20,979 nt of DNA from RGIG5579 sp045543495 (GCA_045543495.1 JAZQMO010000067.1:1-20979), one strand, 5' to 3'. Positions 6,021 through 12,914 are shown, numbered from the stretch's first letter. Translations and numbers: made by a program. The notes: generated by a model from the sequence alone, not told the origin.

Positions 6021-7438
6021 AACATTCCTATCGCTGTCTCTTGACCCTTGTTTTTCTTCTTTTGTTTGCCGCCCTTCTCTCTTTTGGTGCGGCCGCAGAG
6101 GGGGAGACCCTTGACTTGACCTTAACTCCCCGCACCCCCGCCCTCGTTGACGGGAAGGAGACCGCCTCCGTCACCGTAAATAAGGTCAGCCTTTCCTCCC
6201 AAGAGGAGATATGTGGGCTTTACCTTCTGTTTTATGATACCCCCACATCCTTCACCCTCTCCGACGGAGAAAAGGAAATCGAGGTTCAGCCCTCGTTTCT
6301 TCGTCAGTTTGTGAATGTGAAGGAGGTTTTGGGACAGGGGAACAAGACCCTGACCGTAACCTTTTTAGCCCCCACCCGCCTGCTTGAGATCTATGCCTTC
6401 GGGGAGGAGATCCCCTCCTGGGTGCAGATCTGGCAGGAGCCTTGGGATAAGGCCGATCTTTGCCTTATGACCACCCATGCCGACGATGAACAGCTCTTCT
6501 TTGCGGGCGTTCTCCCGTATTACGCAGGAGAGAAGGATTATCAGGTTCAGGTCATCTACTTTACCGACCACAAAAACGAGCCCCTGCGCCGCCACGAGCT
6601 CTTAAAGGGCTTGTGGACCGTGGGCGTGGATCATTATCCCGTCATCAGCTCCTTCCCCTATCTTTACAGCACTACTCTTCAACAGGCCAGGACCCAGCTT
6701 GAGGGCAGAGGCTTTTCCTATGACGCCATCCTGTCCTTTCAGGTGGAAATGCTCCGCAGATTCAAGCCTCTTGTGGTCATCGGTCACGATCCCGAAGGGG
6801 AGTACGGTCACGGTCAGCACCGCCTGAACAGCGCCACCCTTCAGGAGGCTCTGACCCTTGCTGCCGACAAGGAGCGGTATCCCGAAAGTGCAGAGCAATA
6901 CGGCACTTGGGATGTACCCAAAACCTATTTGCATTTGTATCCTGAAGGGCAGATCACCGTAAACTGGGATATTCCCTTGGAAAAGTTCGGCGGAAAGACC
7001 GCCTTTCAAATGACGCAGGAGGGCTTCTTGTGTCACGCCTCCCAGCAGTACACTTGGTTCCGCCGCTGGCTTTTTGGGAACAACTCAGAGATCCAAAAGG
7101 CCGAGCAGATCACCACCCATTCTCCCTGTCAGTACGGTCTGTTCCGCTCCACCGTAGGGGAGGATGTAGAGAAAAACGATTTCTTTGAAAATGTAAAGAC
7201 TTGGGAAGAACAGAGGCTGGAGGAAGAGGAAAGGCTCCGCTTGGAGGAGGAAGAAAGGCTCCGCTTGGAGGAGGAAAAGAAGAAAGAGGAAGAAAGACTC
7301 CGAGGGGAAAAGCTTGCCCGTGCCGAAGCGGAAAAGAAGCAAAAGGAAAAGGAAGAGCGGGAAACGAAGATCGTCATCGGCGTTTCCTCGGGCCTTGCCG
7401 TTCTCATTGTGATCCTTGCCATTTTCAGAAGAAGATAA
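6017..7438 (+). CDS. Surface-anchored PIG-L/LmbE family deacetylase
   Basis: A 473-residue exported protein. Residues 1-27 are a signal peptide (FAALLSFGAAAEG). Residues 30-140 are a strand-rich domain. Residues 145-330 are a PIG-L deacetylase core with the zinc motif THADDE (153-158) and GEYGHGQH (261-268) supplying the later histidine. Residues about 395-448 are a highly charged Glu/Arg/Lys helix, probably coiled coil, and 452-470 a C-terminal membrane anchor ending FRRR. The family removes N-acetyl groups from GlcNAc-type sugars. Extracytoplasmic members may act on cell-envelope glycans, but the substrate here is unknown. The start is GTG 6017 behind AAAAGGAG. A bidirectional terminator follows. 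Confidence 0.87.
   Translation: MKHSYRCLLTLVFLLLFAALLSFGAAAEGETLDLTLTPRTPALVDGKETASVTVNKVSLSSQEEICGLYLLFYDTPTSFTLSDGEKEIEVQPSFLRQFVNVKEVLGQGNKTLTVTFLAPTRLLEIYAFGEEIPSWVQIWQEPWDKADLCLMTTHADDEQLFFAGVLPYYAGEKDYQVQVIYFTDHKNEPLRRHELLKGLWTVGVDHYPVISSFPYLYSTTLQQARTQLEGRGFSYDAILSFQVEMLRRFKPLVVIGHDPEGEYGHGQHRLNSATLQEALTLAADKERYPESAEQYGTWDVPKTYLHLYPEGQITVNWDIPLEKFGGKTAFQMTQEGFLCHASQQYTWFRRWLFGNNSEIQKAEQITTHSPCQYGLFRSTVGEDVEKNDFFENVKTWEEQRLEEEERLRLEEEERLRLEEEKKKEEERLRGEKLARAEAEKKQKEKEERETKIVIGVSSGLAVLIVILAIFRRR
7213..7276 (+). repeat. 24-bp tandem repeat within the coiled-coil coding region
   Basis: The 21-base block at 7231-7251 recurs exactly at 7255-7275 with a period of 24 bases, and a degenerate earlier unit begins near 7213. 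It encodes repeats of RLRLEEEE in the stalk of the PIG-L protein, so stalk length may vary between strains by slippage. Confidence 0.8.
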
Positions 7439-7440
7439 AG

Positions 7441-7477
7441 AAAAAATCACTGCGTTGTTGGCGCAGTGATTTTTTTA
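7441..7477. terminator. Bidirectional intrinsic terminator
   Basis: Arms AAAAAATCACTGCG (7441-7454) and CGCAGTGATTTTTT (7462-7475) flank a 7-base loop, with T runs on both strands. It lies between the stops of the convergent PIG-L and spoIIP genes. The spoIIP stop codon (7477-7475) falls within its right edge. Confidence 0.92.
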
Positions 7478-8659
7478 TTGCTGATGTGTTATGATCATTT
7501 CATAAAAGGCCTTTGCTGCAAAGCGAGCGGCGTTTTCCGCCTCCCCCAAGGTGTTGGCGGCGCTTCCCACCTCCAGAAGCATACAGCCGGGCAAAAACTC
7601 CTGATTGAAGCGGGCCGTCCGCAAATACAGAGAGCGGGAGAGGGAGGGGTAGAGGGCATCCATACTGTCCTTGAAGGCGGTGGCCACCACAAGGTTTTCC
7701 TCCCAGTTGGGGTGTCGCCCGTTTTGATTGGTTCCCACCACCAGCATCACCTGAGCACTGGCCTGCCCTTCGATCTCCGTATAGCTTTTTACATAGGAAT
7801 TCCCCCGCACCACACTGTCCCGATGCAGATCGATCACATATTGGATGGAGGGGTATTGGGAAAGCATTTTCTTAACCGTTTCGGCAGAGTTGTAGTAGGC
7901 GTCATTGAAATCCTCGGCATCGTGCATCACCTCGCAGTGCAGGGTGGGGATCCCCAAGCCGTTTAAGGTATCGGAAAAGACCTTCCCTACCTGTACCACG
8001 CTTTTCTCGGGATCCGAGGTACGAAAGGTGGTCTCGTTTTGCAGAAAATAGCTTTCCACATCGGAAGGGGCAAATTCAGACAGATTGGTCTTATCCTCAA
8101 AATAGCTTTCCGTCCCGTGGGTGTGCAGCACCAAAACCAAGGGCTGTGCTGTATTGTAACGGACGCCTGAGGGAAACAGATCCTGTCGAACCGAATTGAC
8201 ATCCACGCTGTATTTTGTAGTATTGATGAAAAAGGCCTTGGAGGACAGATCTGCCCGAATGATGGGGGTCGCTCCCGCAGGCAGAGAGTCGTAGAGAATT
8301 TCGGGCTTTTTTTCTTCGCTTTTCTCGGGGAGGGGAGAGGCGGGGATCACCGAAGCGTGATAAAGGGCCGCTCCCAAGCGGGAGAGGGCCTTCTCGGAAA
8401 GGGGCGGCAGGATTTCGGGGGAGAGGAAATACAGCCTTGCGGCGGGCGCCTCCCTTTGGCTTGATACCGCCTCGAAAATGGTTTCCTCACCCCATTCCAG
8501 AAAGACCTCCCGAGCCTCGGCCTCCCCCCTCGTCTGCACCCAAAACAGGGCGCCGATGATCACACCGCAAAGCATCGGCAGAAGGGCGTACAGGGCAAAA
8601 AGCCCCCAAAGCCTGCGAAAGAGCAAGCGTATTTTTTCTTGATATTGCTTCATATTCAT
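7475..8659 (-). CDS. spoIIP: Stage II sporulation protein P (SpoIIP)
   Basis: A 394-residue engulfment hydrolase. One membrane segment lies at about 17-41. The C-terminal catalytic domain shows HTHGTESY (179-186), DLHRDS (277-282), NQNGRHPNWEENL and, further on, FNQEFLPGCMLLEVGS, the family signatures. In Bacillus, SpoIIP is a peptidoglycan amidase and endopeptidase of the SpoIIDMP complex that thins septal wall so the mother cell can engulf the forespore. Its ATG overlaps the TGA of gpr (ATGA, 8659-8656), so the two are co-transcribed as in Bacillus. Length is close to the Bacillus protein. Confidence 0.96.
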   Translation of the reverse strand: MNMKQYQEKIRLLFRRLWGLFALYALLPMLCGVIIGALFWVQTRGEAEAREVFLEWGEETIFEAVSSQREAPAARLYFLSPEILPPLSEKALSRLGAALYHASVIPASPLPEKSEEKKPEILYDSLPAGATPIIRADLSSKAFFINTTKYSVDVNSVRQDLFPSGVRYNTAQPLVLVLHTHGTESYFEDKTNLSEFAPSDVESYFLQNETTFRTSDPEKSVVQVGKVFSDTLNGLGIPTLHCEVMHDAEDFNDAYYNSAETVKKMLSQYPSIQYVIDLHRDSVVRGNSYVKSYTEIEGQASAQVMLVVGTNQNGRHPNWEENLVVATAFKDSMDALYPSLSRSLYLRTARFNQEFLPGCMLLEVGSAANTLGEAENAARFAAKAFYEMIITHQQ

Positions 8660-9576
8660 CCGATCAGCGAGAGCATATCCTCAAAGGAAAGATTGGGATT
8701 TAAGGCCAGATTGAGACCGTAGCCGATAAAGGAGCCCATCACACGGATGATCTGATCCGTTTCCTTGGGGGTTACAAAAAAATTCAATTTGCTTTCGCTC
8801 CATTCCTTTCTGATGGTATCTGCATCCTGCGTTTTTCCCGTGATCCGCCCCATCAGGTCTGAGGCCAGCGTGGCCGCATCCACCACCGTGGGAACCCCGA
8901 TGCTGATGACGGGGACCCCAAGCTCCTCGGGAACCAGCGCAGGTCTGCCGTTGCCGATGCCCGAGCCGGGGCGGATCCCCGAATCGCTCAGCTGAATGGT
9001 GGTCACAAGCCGATCAATACTGCGGGAGGCAAGAGCATCCACACAAATAAGAAGATCGGGCCCGATCTGCCGTGTCACGCTTTTTACCACATCGGCGCTC
9101 TCGATCCCCGTTTGCCCCAAAACCCCCGGCATTACGGCGCACACATCACCAAGGCCCAATTCCTCAAAGATCAGGGGCCTTTCCTTTTTGATGTGCCTTG
9201 TCACCACAAGGCTATCCACCGCCACGGGGCCGATGGCGTCTGCCGTAATGGCACGGTTTCCAAGCCCTGCCACCAAAACCGTGCCGCCGGAGGGCATTTT
9301 TTCCCGAATCAGGTGAGACAGAAAACGGGAAAAATGCAGAACCTTCTCCCGAAACAGCTCCCGCTCCTCCAGCCATATTTTTCCCGTGTTCAGAGTGCGG
9401 TAGATTCCCCTCGGCTTTCCCGAGAGGGTCTCGCCCTGACCGGTTTTGATCTCCACCCGATCCATTTCCATAGGGCCGCAGGCTTCTTTGGTACACTCTA
9501 TGCCGTCGCTGATTTGATTATTCCGCCGCAGGTGATCACAAATTTCTACGGCAAGATCGGTTCTGATTTGCTCCAT
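8656..9576 (-). CDS. gpr: GPR germination protease
   Basis: A 306-residue member of peptidase family A25, which cleaves small acid-soluble spore proteins (SASP) at germination. It shows RTDLAVE at residues 5-11, VAGLGNRAITADAIGP, the CVDALASR block and the GVPTVVDAATL block typical of GPR. Only four residues precede RTDLAVE, whereas the Bacillus enzymes carry an autoprocessed propeptide of about 15 residues there. The start is ATG 9576 with AAGGGA upstream. It is coupled to spoIIP downstream and divergent from rpsT. I could not identify a clear forespore-type (sigma F/G) promoter in the 9577-9717 gap. Confidence 0.96.
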   Translation of the reverse strand: MEQIRTDLAVEICDHLRRNNQISDGIECTKEACGPMEMDRVEIKTGQGETLSGKPRGIYRTLNTGKIWLEERELFREKVLHFSRFLSHLIREKMPSGGTVLVAGLGNRAITADAIGPVAVDSLVVTRHIKKERPLIFEELGLGDVCAVMPGVLGQTGIESADVVKSVTRQIGPDLLICVDALASRSIDRLVTTIQLSDSGIRPGSGIGNGRPALVPEELGVPVISIGVPTVVDAATLASDLMGRITGKTQDADTIRKEWSESKLNFFVTPKETDQIIRVMGSFIGYGLNLALNPNLSFEDMLSLIG

Positions 9577-9654
9577 TTTATCCCTTTCTTTGTCCCATTT
9601 TTTTCACTTTAAGGATATTCTTGACAAATTTTCAAAAAAAATTTCCGAAAAGAC

Positions 9655-9683
9655 TTGTTTTTTTTTGAAATCGGTGGTATGAT
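9655..9683 (+). promoter_or_regulatory. Probable rpsT promoter (extended -10)
   Basis: TTGTTT (9655-9660), 17-base spacer, TATGAT (9678-9683) with TG one base upstream (9675-9676). The rpsT start follows at 9718 behind AAGGAGGT (9703-9710). A TTGACA at 9621-9626 is not followed by a -10 at usable spacing. Confidence 0.65.
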
Positions 9684-9717
9684 TATCCTGTTAAGTATCG
9701 TCAAGGAGGTGAATCGT

Positions 9718-9981
9718 TTGCCGAATATCAAGTCCGCAAAGAAGCGTGTATTGGTTTCTGAGAAGAAAGCAGAGGTCAATAAGGCTTTTGTGACCACAGT
9801 GAAGACCACTGCAAAGAAGTTTGATAAAGCTCTGGAAGAAGGAAACAAGGAAGCAATTCAGGCAGCATACAAGGACGCTGTCAAGAAAATTGATACCGCA
9901 GTTTCCAAGGGCTATGTTCATAAGAACACCGCAGCAAGAAGAAAGAGCCAGATGACCAAGAAGCTCAACGCTGCTGAGTAA
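9718..9981 (+). CDS. rpsT: 30S ribosomal protein S20
   Basis: An 87-residue basic protein, the normal length of S20. It begins PNIKSAKKRVLVSEK after the initiator and has the conserved C-terminal KNTAARRKSQMTKKL. S20 binds 16S rRNA in the small subunit. The start is TTG at 9718: AAGGAGGT lies 7 bases upstream and the protein then aligns with the family start, while the ATG codons further upstream would add an untypical hydrophobic extension. E. coli rpsT also starts with UUG, which there is linked to autoregulation. It is divergent from gpr-spoIIP and ends in an intrinsic terminator. Codon use looks more biased than in its neighbours, as expected for a highly expressed gene. Confidence 0.97.
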   Translation: MPNIKSAKKRVLVSEKKAEVNKAFVTTVKTTAKKFDKALEEGNKEAIQAAYKDAVKKIDTAVSKGYVHKNTAARRKSQMTKKLNAAE

Positions 9982-9989
9982 AAGAGTTT

Positions 9990-10020
9990 AAGCTACGAGA
10001 AATTCTCGTAGCTTTTTCTT
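9990..10020 (+). terminator. rpsT intrinsic terminator
   Basis: Arms AAGCTACGAGA (9990-10000) and TCTCGTAGCTT (10004-10014) are perfect with a 3-base loop, followed by a T-rich tail (tttctttttc). The hairpin lies inside the last codons of the opposite-strand M50 gene, which stops at 9993. Confidence 0.9.
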
Positions 10021-10538
10021 TTTCCCGTCACCATAAAGTAAAAGAAGAGTAGGGATGGGTTTTTCAGCTTGATCAGAAGGCCCACTCCGAGGCACAGGAT
10101 GAAAAGGGAGAAAAAGCAGTGTACGGGAGAAAGCCGCCTCGCCGCCTGTTCGGGGGTGGTGTGAAGACAGAAAAGGGCAAAGAGAGCGTGGTATCCGTCA
10201 AGCCCTTTGATGGGAAGCAGATTGAGAAGGGTCAAAAACAGATTGCAAAAGAAAAAATAAAACAGATCGTAGGCGGGGCGTGCCCGAATGAGAAGAAGGG
10301 TCACCCCCATGGAAAATATGCCCGCTAAGGGCCCCGCAAGGTGAATAAGGATCTCCTTGCGGTAGGGAAGAAGGCTCGCATCAAAGTGTATTTCCGCTCC
10401 CGCAGGGCGAAGGCGAAAGAAAAGGCGCCTCTCTCCTGCAAAAATCAGAGCCAAAAGGTGCCCTCCCTCGTGAAGACACACCGCCAAGAAAAAAAGAGCG
10501 GCTTCCCAAAGAGCCCTTCGGTGAAAAAGACTCTCCAT
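9993..10538 (-). CDS. Compact M50-type (site-2-protease-like) membrane metalloprotease
   Basis: A 181-residue, strongly hydrophobic protein. The zinc motif HEGGH (23-27) lies in the first membrane helix, and NLLPIKGLDG (106-115, Asp114) matches the third-ligand motif of M50 proteases such as SpoIVFB and RseP. It has neither PDZ nor CBS domain and is shorter than SpoIVFB, so it is a minimal family member. The substrate is unknown. I prefer ATG 10538, which overlaps the stop of the upstream small gene as TGATG, over a GTG at 10547 that sits too close to the AGGAAG ribosome binding site. Its final codons are the complement of the rpsT terminator hairpin. Confidence 0.82.
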   Translation of the reverse strand: MESLFHRRALWEAALFFLAVCLHEGGHLLALIFAGERRLFFRLRPAGAEIHFDASLLPYRKEILIHLAGPLAGIFSMGVTLLLIRARPAYDLFYFFFCNLFLTLLNLLPIKGLDGYHALFALFCLHTTPEQAARRLSPVHCFFSLFILCLGVGLLIKLKNPSLLFFYFMVTGKRKSYENFS

Positions 10539-10753
10539 CAAACCCACTCTTCCTTTCCCAAGGCGCCGAATACCTCCACGGCCTCCTCCTCTTCCAGATC
10601 AAAAACCTCTCTTGCCCCTTCGTGTTTCAGCAGGCATCGGAAAAAATCTTGGGAAAGGCGGGAAAAGGCGGTGGGGCCGTGGGGCGAAAAGATCAAAAGA
10701 GCCAAAATCACAAGAAGCAGAAGGAGCTTTTGAAACCAAAGCCGTTTTTTCAC
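10538..10753 (-). CDS. Small single-pass membrane protein upstream of M50 protease
   Basis: A 71-residue protein that I do not recognise. It has a Lys/Arg-rich N-terminus, one membrane segment (about residues 9-25, LLLLLVILALLIF) and an acidic tail containing DLEEEEAVEVFGALG. GTG at 10753 is the likely start because AGGAGA lies 6-7 bases upstream; ATG 10759 and TTG 10780 are possible but poorly spaced. Its stop overlaps the ATG of the M50 gene, so the two are translationally coupled. A small membrane protein coupled to an M50 protease could be its partner, regulator or substrate; that is inference. Confidence 0.65.
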   Translation of the reverse strand: MKKRLWFQKLLLLLVILALLIFSPHGPTAFSRLSQDFFRCLLKHEGAREVFDLEEEEAVEVFGALGKEEWV

Positions 10754-10806
10754 CGTCATTCTCCTCTCTTTCCGTACCAAATGAGCCGTTCTTTTGAGAA
10801 AATATA

Positions 10807-10835
10807 TTGACAGGAGGCTTTTTTTATTCTATAAT
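10807..10835 (+). promoter_or_regulatory. Perfect-consensus sigma-A promoter
   Basis: TTGACA (10807-10812), exactly 17 bases, TATAAT (10830-10835). Both hexamers are full matches to consensus. It drives the lipoprotein gene at 10882; the leader of about 40 bases contains AGAGAGG at 10866-10872. Confidence 0.92.
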
Positions 10836-10881
10836 CTTTTCAGGAAATTTTAGGTTTCCAATAGAAAGAGAGGTTATTAAA

Positions 10882-11319
10882 ATGAAAAGAGTTCTGTTTT
10901 TGATGCTTGCTGTTTTGATGCTTCTTCCCATGGTAGCGGCTTGCGGTTCTTCCCGTGAAGGCACTCCCGTTGAAGTGGCAAACGTAAAGGTAATCAGCTA
11001 CAAGGATGCTTACACTCAGGCTGCTACCGGCGAGGCCGCACAGCTGGATAAGACCCTGGGCACCGTTCTTTACGAGGGTCCCATCACCGCTTATCTTGCC
11101 GAGGGCGAGTCCCTGACCCTGAAGCACGTTGTTGATTCCTATGCTTTGGATATTGACGGCAACGCCATCTACGATGAGGACAATGCCCGTTACACCAAGC
11201 TTGCCGATCTCGGCGCAGCAGACGGCTTCTTCTGGAACTACTATGTAAACGCTAAGGAAAGCGGTCTTGGCAACGCCATTCAGGCAACCGATGCCATCGA
11301 GATCGTGTTCGAGAAGTAA
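10882..11319 (+). CDS. Lipoprotein with DUF4430-like (transcobalamin C-terminal-like) domain
   Basis: A 145-residue secreted lipoprotein. The signal peptide is MKRVLFLMLAVLMLLPMVAAC with Cys21 as the lipidation site. The C-terminal 75 residues fit the DUF4430 pattern: LTLKHVVDSYAL, then a Gly-Phe-Phe-Trp-Asn-Tyr-Tyr-Val-Asn block (115-123), then ATDAIEIVFEK. Such domains occur in transcobalamin and in bacterial surface proteins; a ligand cannot be assigned here. ATG 10882 is chosen over an upstream in-frame ATG because the signal peptide starts there. It is expressed from a full-consensus promoter, has codon use like that of highly expressed genes and is followed by a strong terminator, so it should be abundant. 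Confidence 0.8.
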   Translation: MKRVLFLMLAVLMLLPMVAACGSSREGTPVEVANVKVISYKDAYTQAATGEAAQLDKTLGTVLYEGPITAYLAEGESLTLKHVVDSYALDIDGNAIYDEDNARYTKLADLGAADGFFWNYYVNAKESGLGNAIQATDAIEIVFEK

Positions 11320-11334
11320 GAACAGAGAAAAATG

Positions 11335-11363
11335 AAAAAAACGGGAGTTACTCCCGTTTTTTT
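11335..11363 (+). terminator. Intrinsic terminator after the DUF4430-like lipoprotein gene
   Basis: Arms AAAAAAACGGGAG (11335-11347) and CTCCCGTTTTTTT (11351-11363) with a TTA loop. The next gene starts at 11378, so only 14 bases separate the terminator from the following ATG. Confidence 0.92.
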
Positions 11364-11377
11364 CTTGTGAGGAACAA

Positions 11378-12313
11378 ATGAACTGGAAAAAAATACGAGG
11401 CCCCCTCTTTCTTCTTTTGGCGGCGATGGTTTGGGGCGCCAGCTTTGTGGCGCAGGATCTTGCCAGCTCCTCGGTAGGCCCCTTTACCTTCAATGGCTTG
11501 AGAATGACCTTGGGCTCCTTAGCGCTTGTTGTGGTGATCGCCGTAAAGAATCGGGGAAAGCTGTTTGCCACCGTGCCAACGAAGAAGGATAAAAAATTTC
11601 TTCTCTTGGGCGGTGTGATCTGCGGTGCCGTGGTCTTTGTTGCCGCTTGGCTTCAGCAGGCAGGAATCGATGCAGGCACCACGGCGGGCAAAAGCGGCTT
11701 CATTACTGCCATGTATGTGGTCTTGGTTCCCATTGTGGGCCTGTTTATGGGCAAAAGGGTGCGCCTTCCTATTTGGGGATGTGTGCTTTTGGCGGCAGTG
11801 GGAATGTATCTGCTTTGTCTTGCCTCCTTCGAGGAAGGGCTCCAAGGGGTACTCAATAACCTTGTGATGACAAAGGGAGATCTTTTGACTCTGGGCTGTG
11901 CTCTTTGCTTCACCTTCCACATTATTGCGGTGGATCACTTTGCTCCCCATACGGACGGTGTCTTTTTATCCTGCGTTCAGTTTTTGTTTGCGGGAATTGT
12001 TGGCATCGTATGTATGTTTCTCTTTGAAGCGCCCACTTGGGAAGGGATCTTGGCGGCAGGCGGCGCGATTCTGTATGCGGCCCTGTTTTCCTGCGGAATG
12101 GGCTACACCTTCCAGATCCTCGGTCAGGCCTCCACACCCCCCGCCATCGCCTCCATTTTGATGTGCTTGGAATCGGTGTTTGCGGTGCTCAGCGATGCTC
12201 TGTTTTTGAAAACCCCCATGTCGGCAGAGGAGATCTGCGGCTGTATTCTGATGTTTGTTGCCATCGCCTCCTCCAATCTGGTAGATCTGATGCCAAAAAA
12301 GAAAGAAACATAA
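11378..12313 (+). CDS. DMT superfamily (EamA family) transporter
   Basis: A 311-residue integral membrane protein with about ten hydrophobic helices arranged as two EamA-type halves (about 1-150 and 160-305). It begins with the typical RGPLFLLLAAMVWGASFVAQ pattern, and the second half shows CGMGYTFQILGQASTPPAIASILMC split across helices as in the family. EamA proteins export or exchange small metabolites such as amino acids; the substrate is not readable. The start is ATG 11378 with GTGAGG upstream. The ribosome binding site lies directly after the preceding terminator, so transcription must come from read-through or from inside the lipoprotein gene. The convergent Lrp regulator is a natural candidate controller, but only by proximity. 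Confidence 0.9.
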   Translation: MNWKKIRGPLFLLLAAMVWGASFVAQDLASSSVGPFTFNGLRMTLGSLALVVVIAVKNRGKLFATVPTKKDKKFLLLGGVICGAVVFVAAWLQQAGIDAGTTAGKSGFITAMYVVLVPIVGLFMGKRVRLPIWGCVLLAAVGMYLLCLASFEEGLQGVLNNLVMTKGDLLTLGCALCFTFHIIAVDHFAPHTDGVFLSCVQFLFAGIVGIVCMFLFEAPTWEGILAAGGAILYAALFSCGMGYTFQILGQASTPPAIASILMCLESVFAVLSDALFLKTPMSAEEICGCILMFVAIASSNLVDLMPKKKET

Positions 12314-12344
12314 AAAAAGCGGCTTACTGAAAGCCGCTTTTTTG
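12312..12344. terminator. Bidirectional intrinsic terminator
   Basis: Arms AAAAAAGCGGCTT (12313-12325) and AAGCCGCTTTTTT (12331-12343) with a 5-base loop and T runs in both directions. It separates the convergent transporter and lrp genes and overlaps the last base of the transporter stop codon. Confidence 0.92.
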
Positions 12345-12348
12345 TGCT

Positions 12349-12786
12349 TTATAGGGTGATGTTCACATCTCTTGCCTCCACGGGGGTGGAGAATACGATC
12401 TGTGTGCTGGTTCTTCCGAAGTGCTGAAGGGAACCGAGGAAGGTATCCAGCTCCGTGGTGTTGCGGAAGGCAACCTTAATGAGCTGAGAATACTGACCTG
12501 TAATACAGGAGCATTCCAATACATTGGGGCACTCCTTGATAAAGGGATAAAACTGTGCTTTTTGGGTGGGGGACAGCTCCAGGCTGACAAAAGCCGTTAC
12601 ATCGTAGCCCAATTTGGTGCGGTCAATGACCATGTGATATCCTTTAATGAGACCTTCCTGAGAAAGGCGCTCGATTCTGGCGGAAACGGCAGGAGAGGAA
12701 AGAAACACCTCTTTGGCAATTTCCTTTACGGGGATCCTTGCATTTTCCTGCAGCATATGAATGATCTTTTTATCTACCTTATCCAT
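12349..12786 (-). CDS. Lrp/AsnC family transcriptional regulator
   Basis: A 145-residue regulator of typical length. Residues about 3-50 form the AsnC-type helix-turn-helix (KKIIHMLQENARIPVKEIAK, then SPAVSARIERLSQEGLIKGY). Residues about 62-140 form the RAM ligand-binding domain that mediates oligomerisation and usually senses amino acids. The start is ATG 12786 with AAGGAG six bases upstream; longer in-frame readings cross the promoter and are rejected. The promoter carries a 21-base near-perfect palindrome, so autoregulation is likely. It is convergent with the EamA transporter at 11378-12313, and Lrp-type regulators often control amino-acid exporters, so a link is plausible but unproved. 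Confidence 0.92.
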   Translation of the reverse strand: MDKVDKKIIHMLQENARIPVKEIAKEVFLSSPAVSARIERLSQEGLIKGYHMVIDRTKLGYDVTAFVSLELSPTQKAQFYPFIKECPNVLECSCITGQYSQLIKVAFRNTTELDTFLGSLQHFGRTSTQIVFSTPVEARDVNITL

Positions 12787-12815
12787 TATTTCTCCTTGCT
12801 TCTCACAAATCTTTT

Positions 12816-12836
12816 CTACCATCTTAAAGATAGTAG
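12816..12836. promoter_or_regulatory. 21-bp palindromic operator candidate over the lrp -10 region
   Basis: Arms CTACCATCTT (12816-12825) and AAGATAGTAG (12827-12836) around a central A match at 9 of 10 positions. The element covers the -10 hexamer and the predicted transcript start of the lrp gene. Binding by the encoded Lrp-family protein is inferred from this position and from the known autoregulation of the family. Confidence 0.6.
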
Positions 12837-12858
12837 CACATTTATCTAAAAAAAGCAA
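12830..12858 (-). promoter_or_regulatory. Probable lrp promoter
   Basis: On the minus strand TTGCTT (12858-12853), 17-base spacer, TACTAT (12835-12830). The -10 lies within one arm of the palindrome at 12816-12836. Confidence 0.6.
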
Positions 12859-12914
12859 GTGTCAGGAGCATATCACTTTATTATGTTTTGCATATCATCT
12901 TGTTATATAACGAG

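Noticed and set aside
9621..9626. Perfect TTGACA in the gpr-rpsT gap
   Set aside because: No -10-like hexamer at 16-18 bases; the TTGTTT/TATGAT pair further down fits better.
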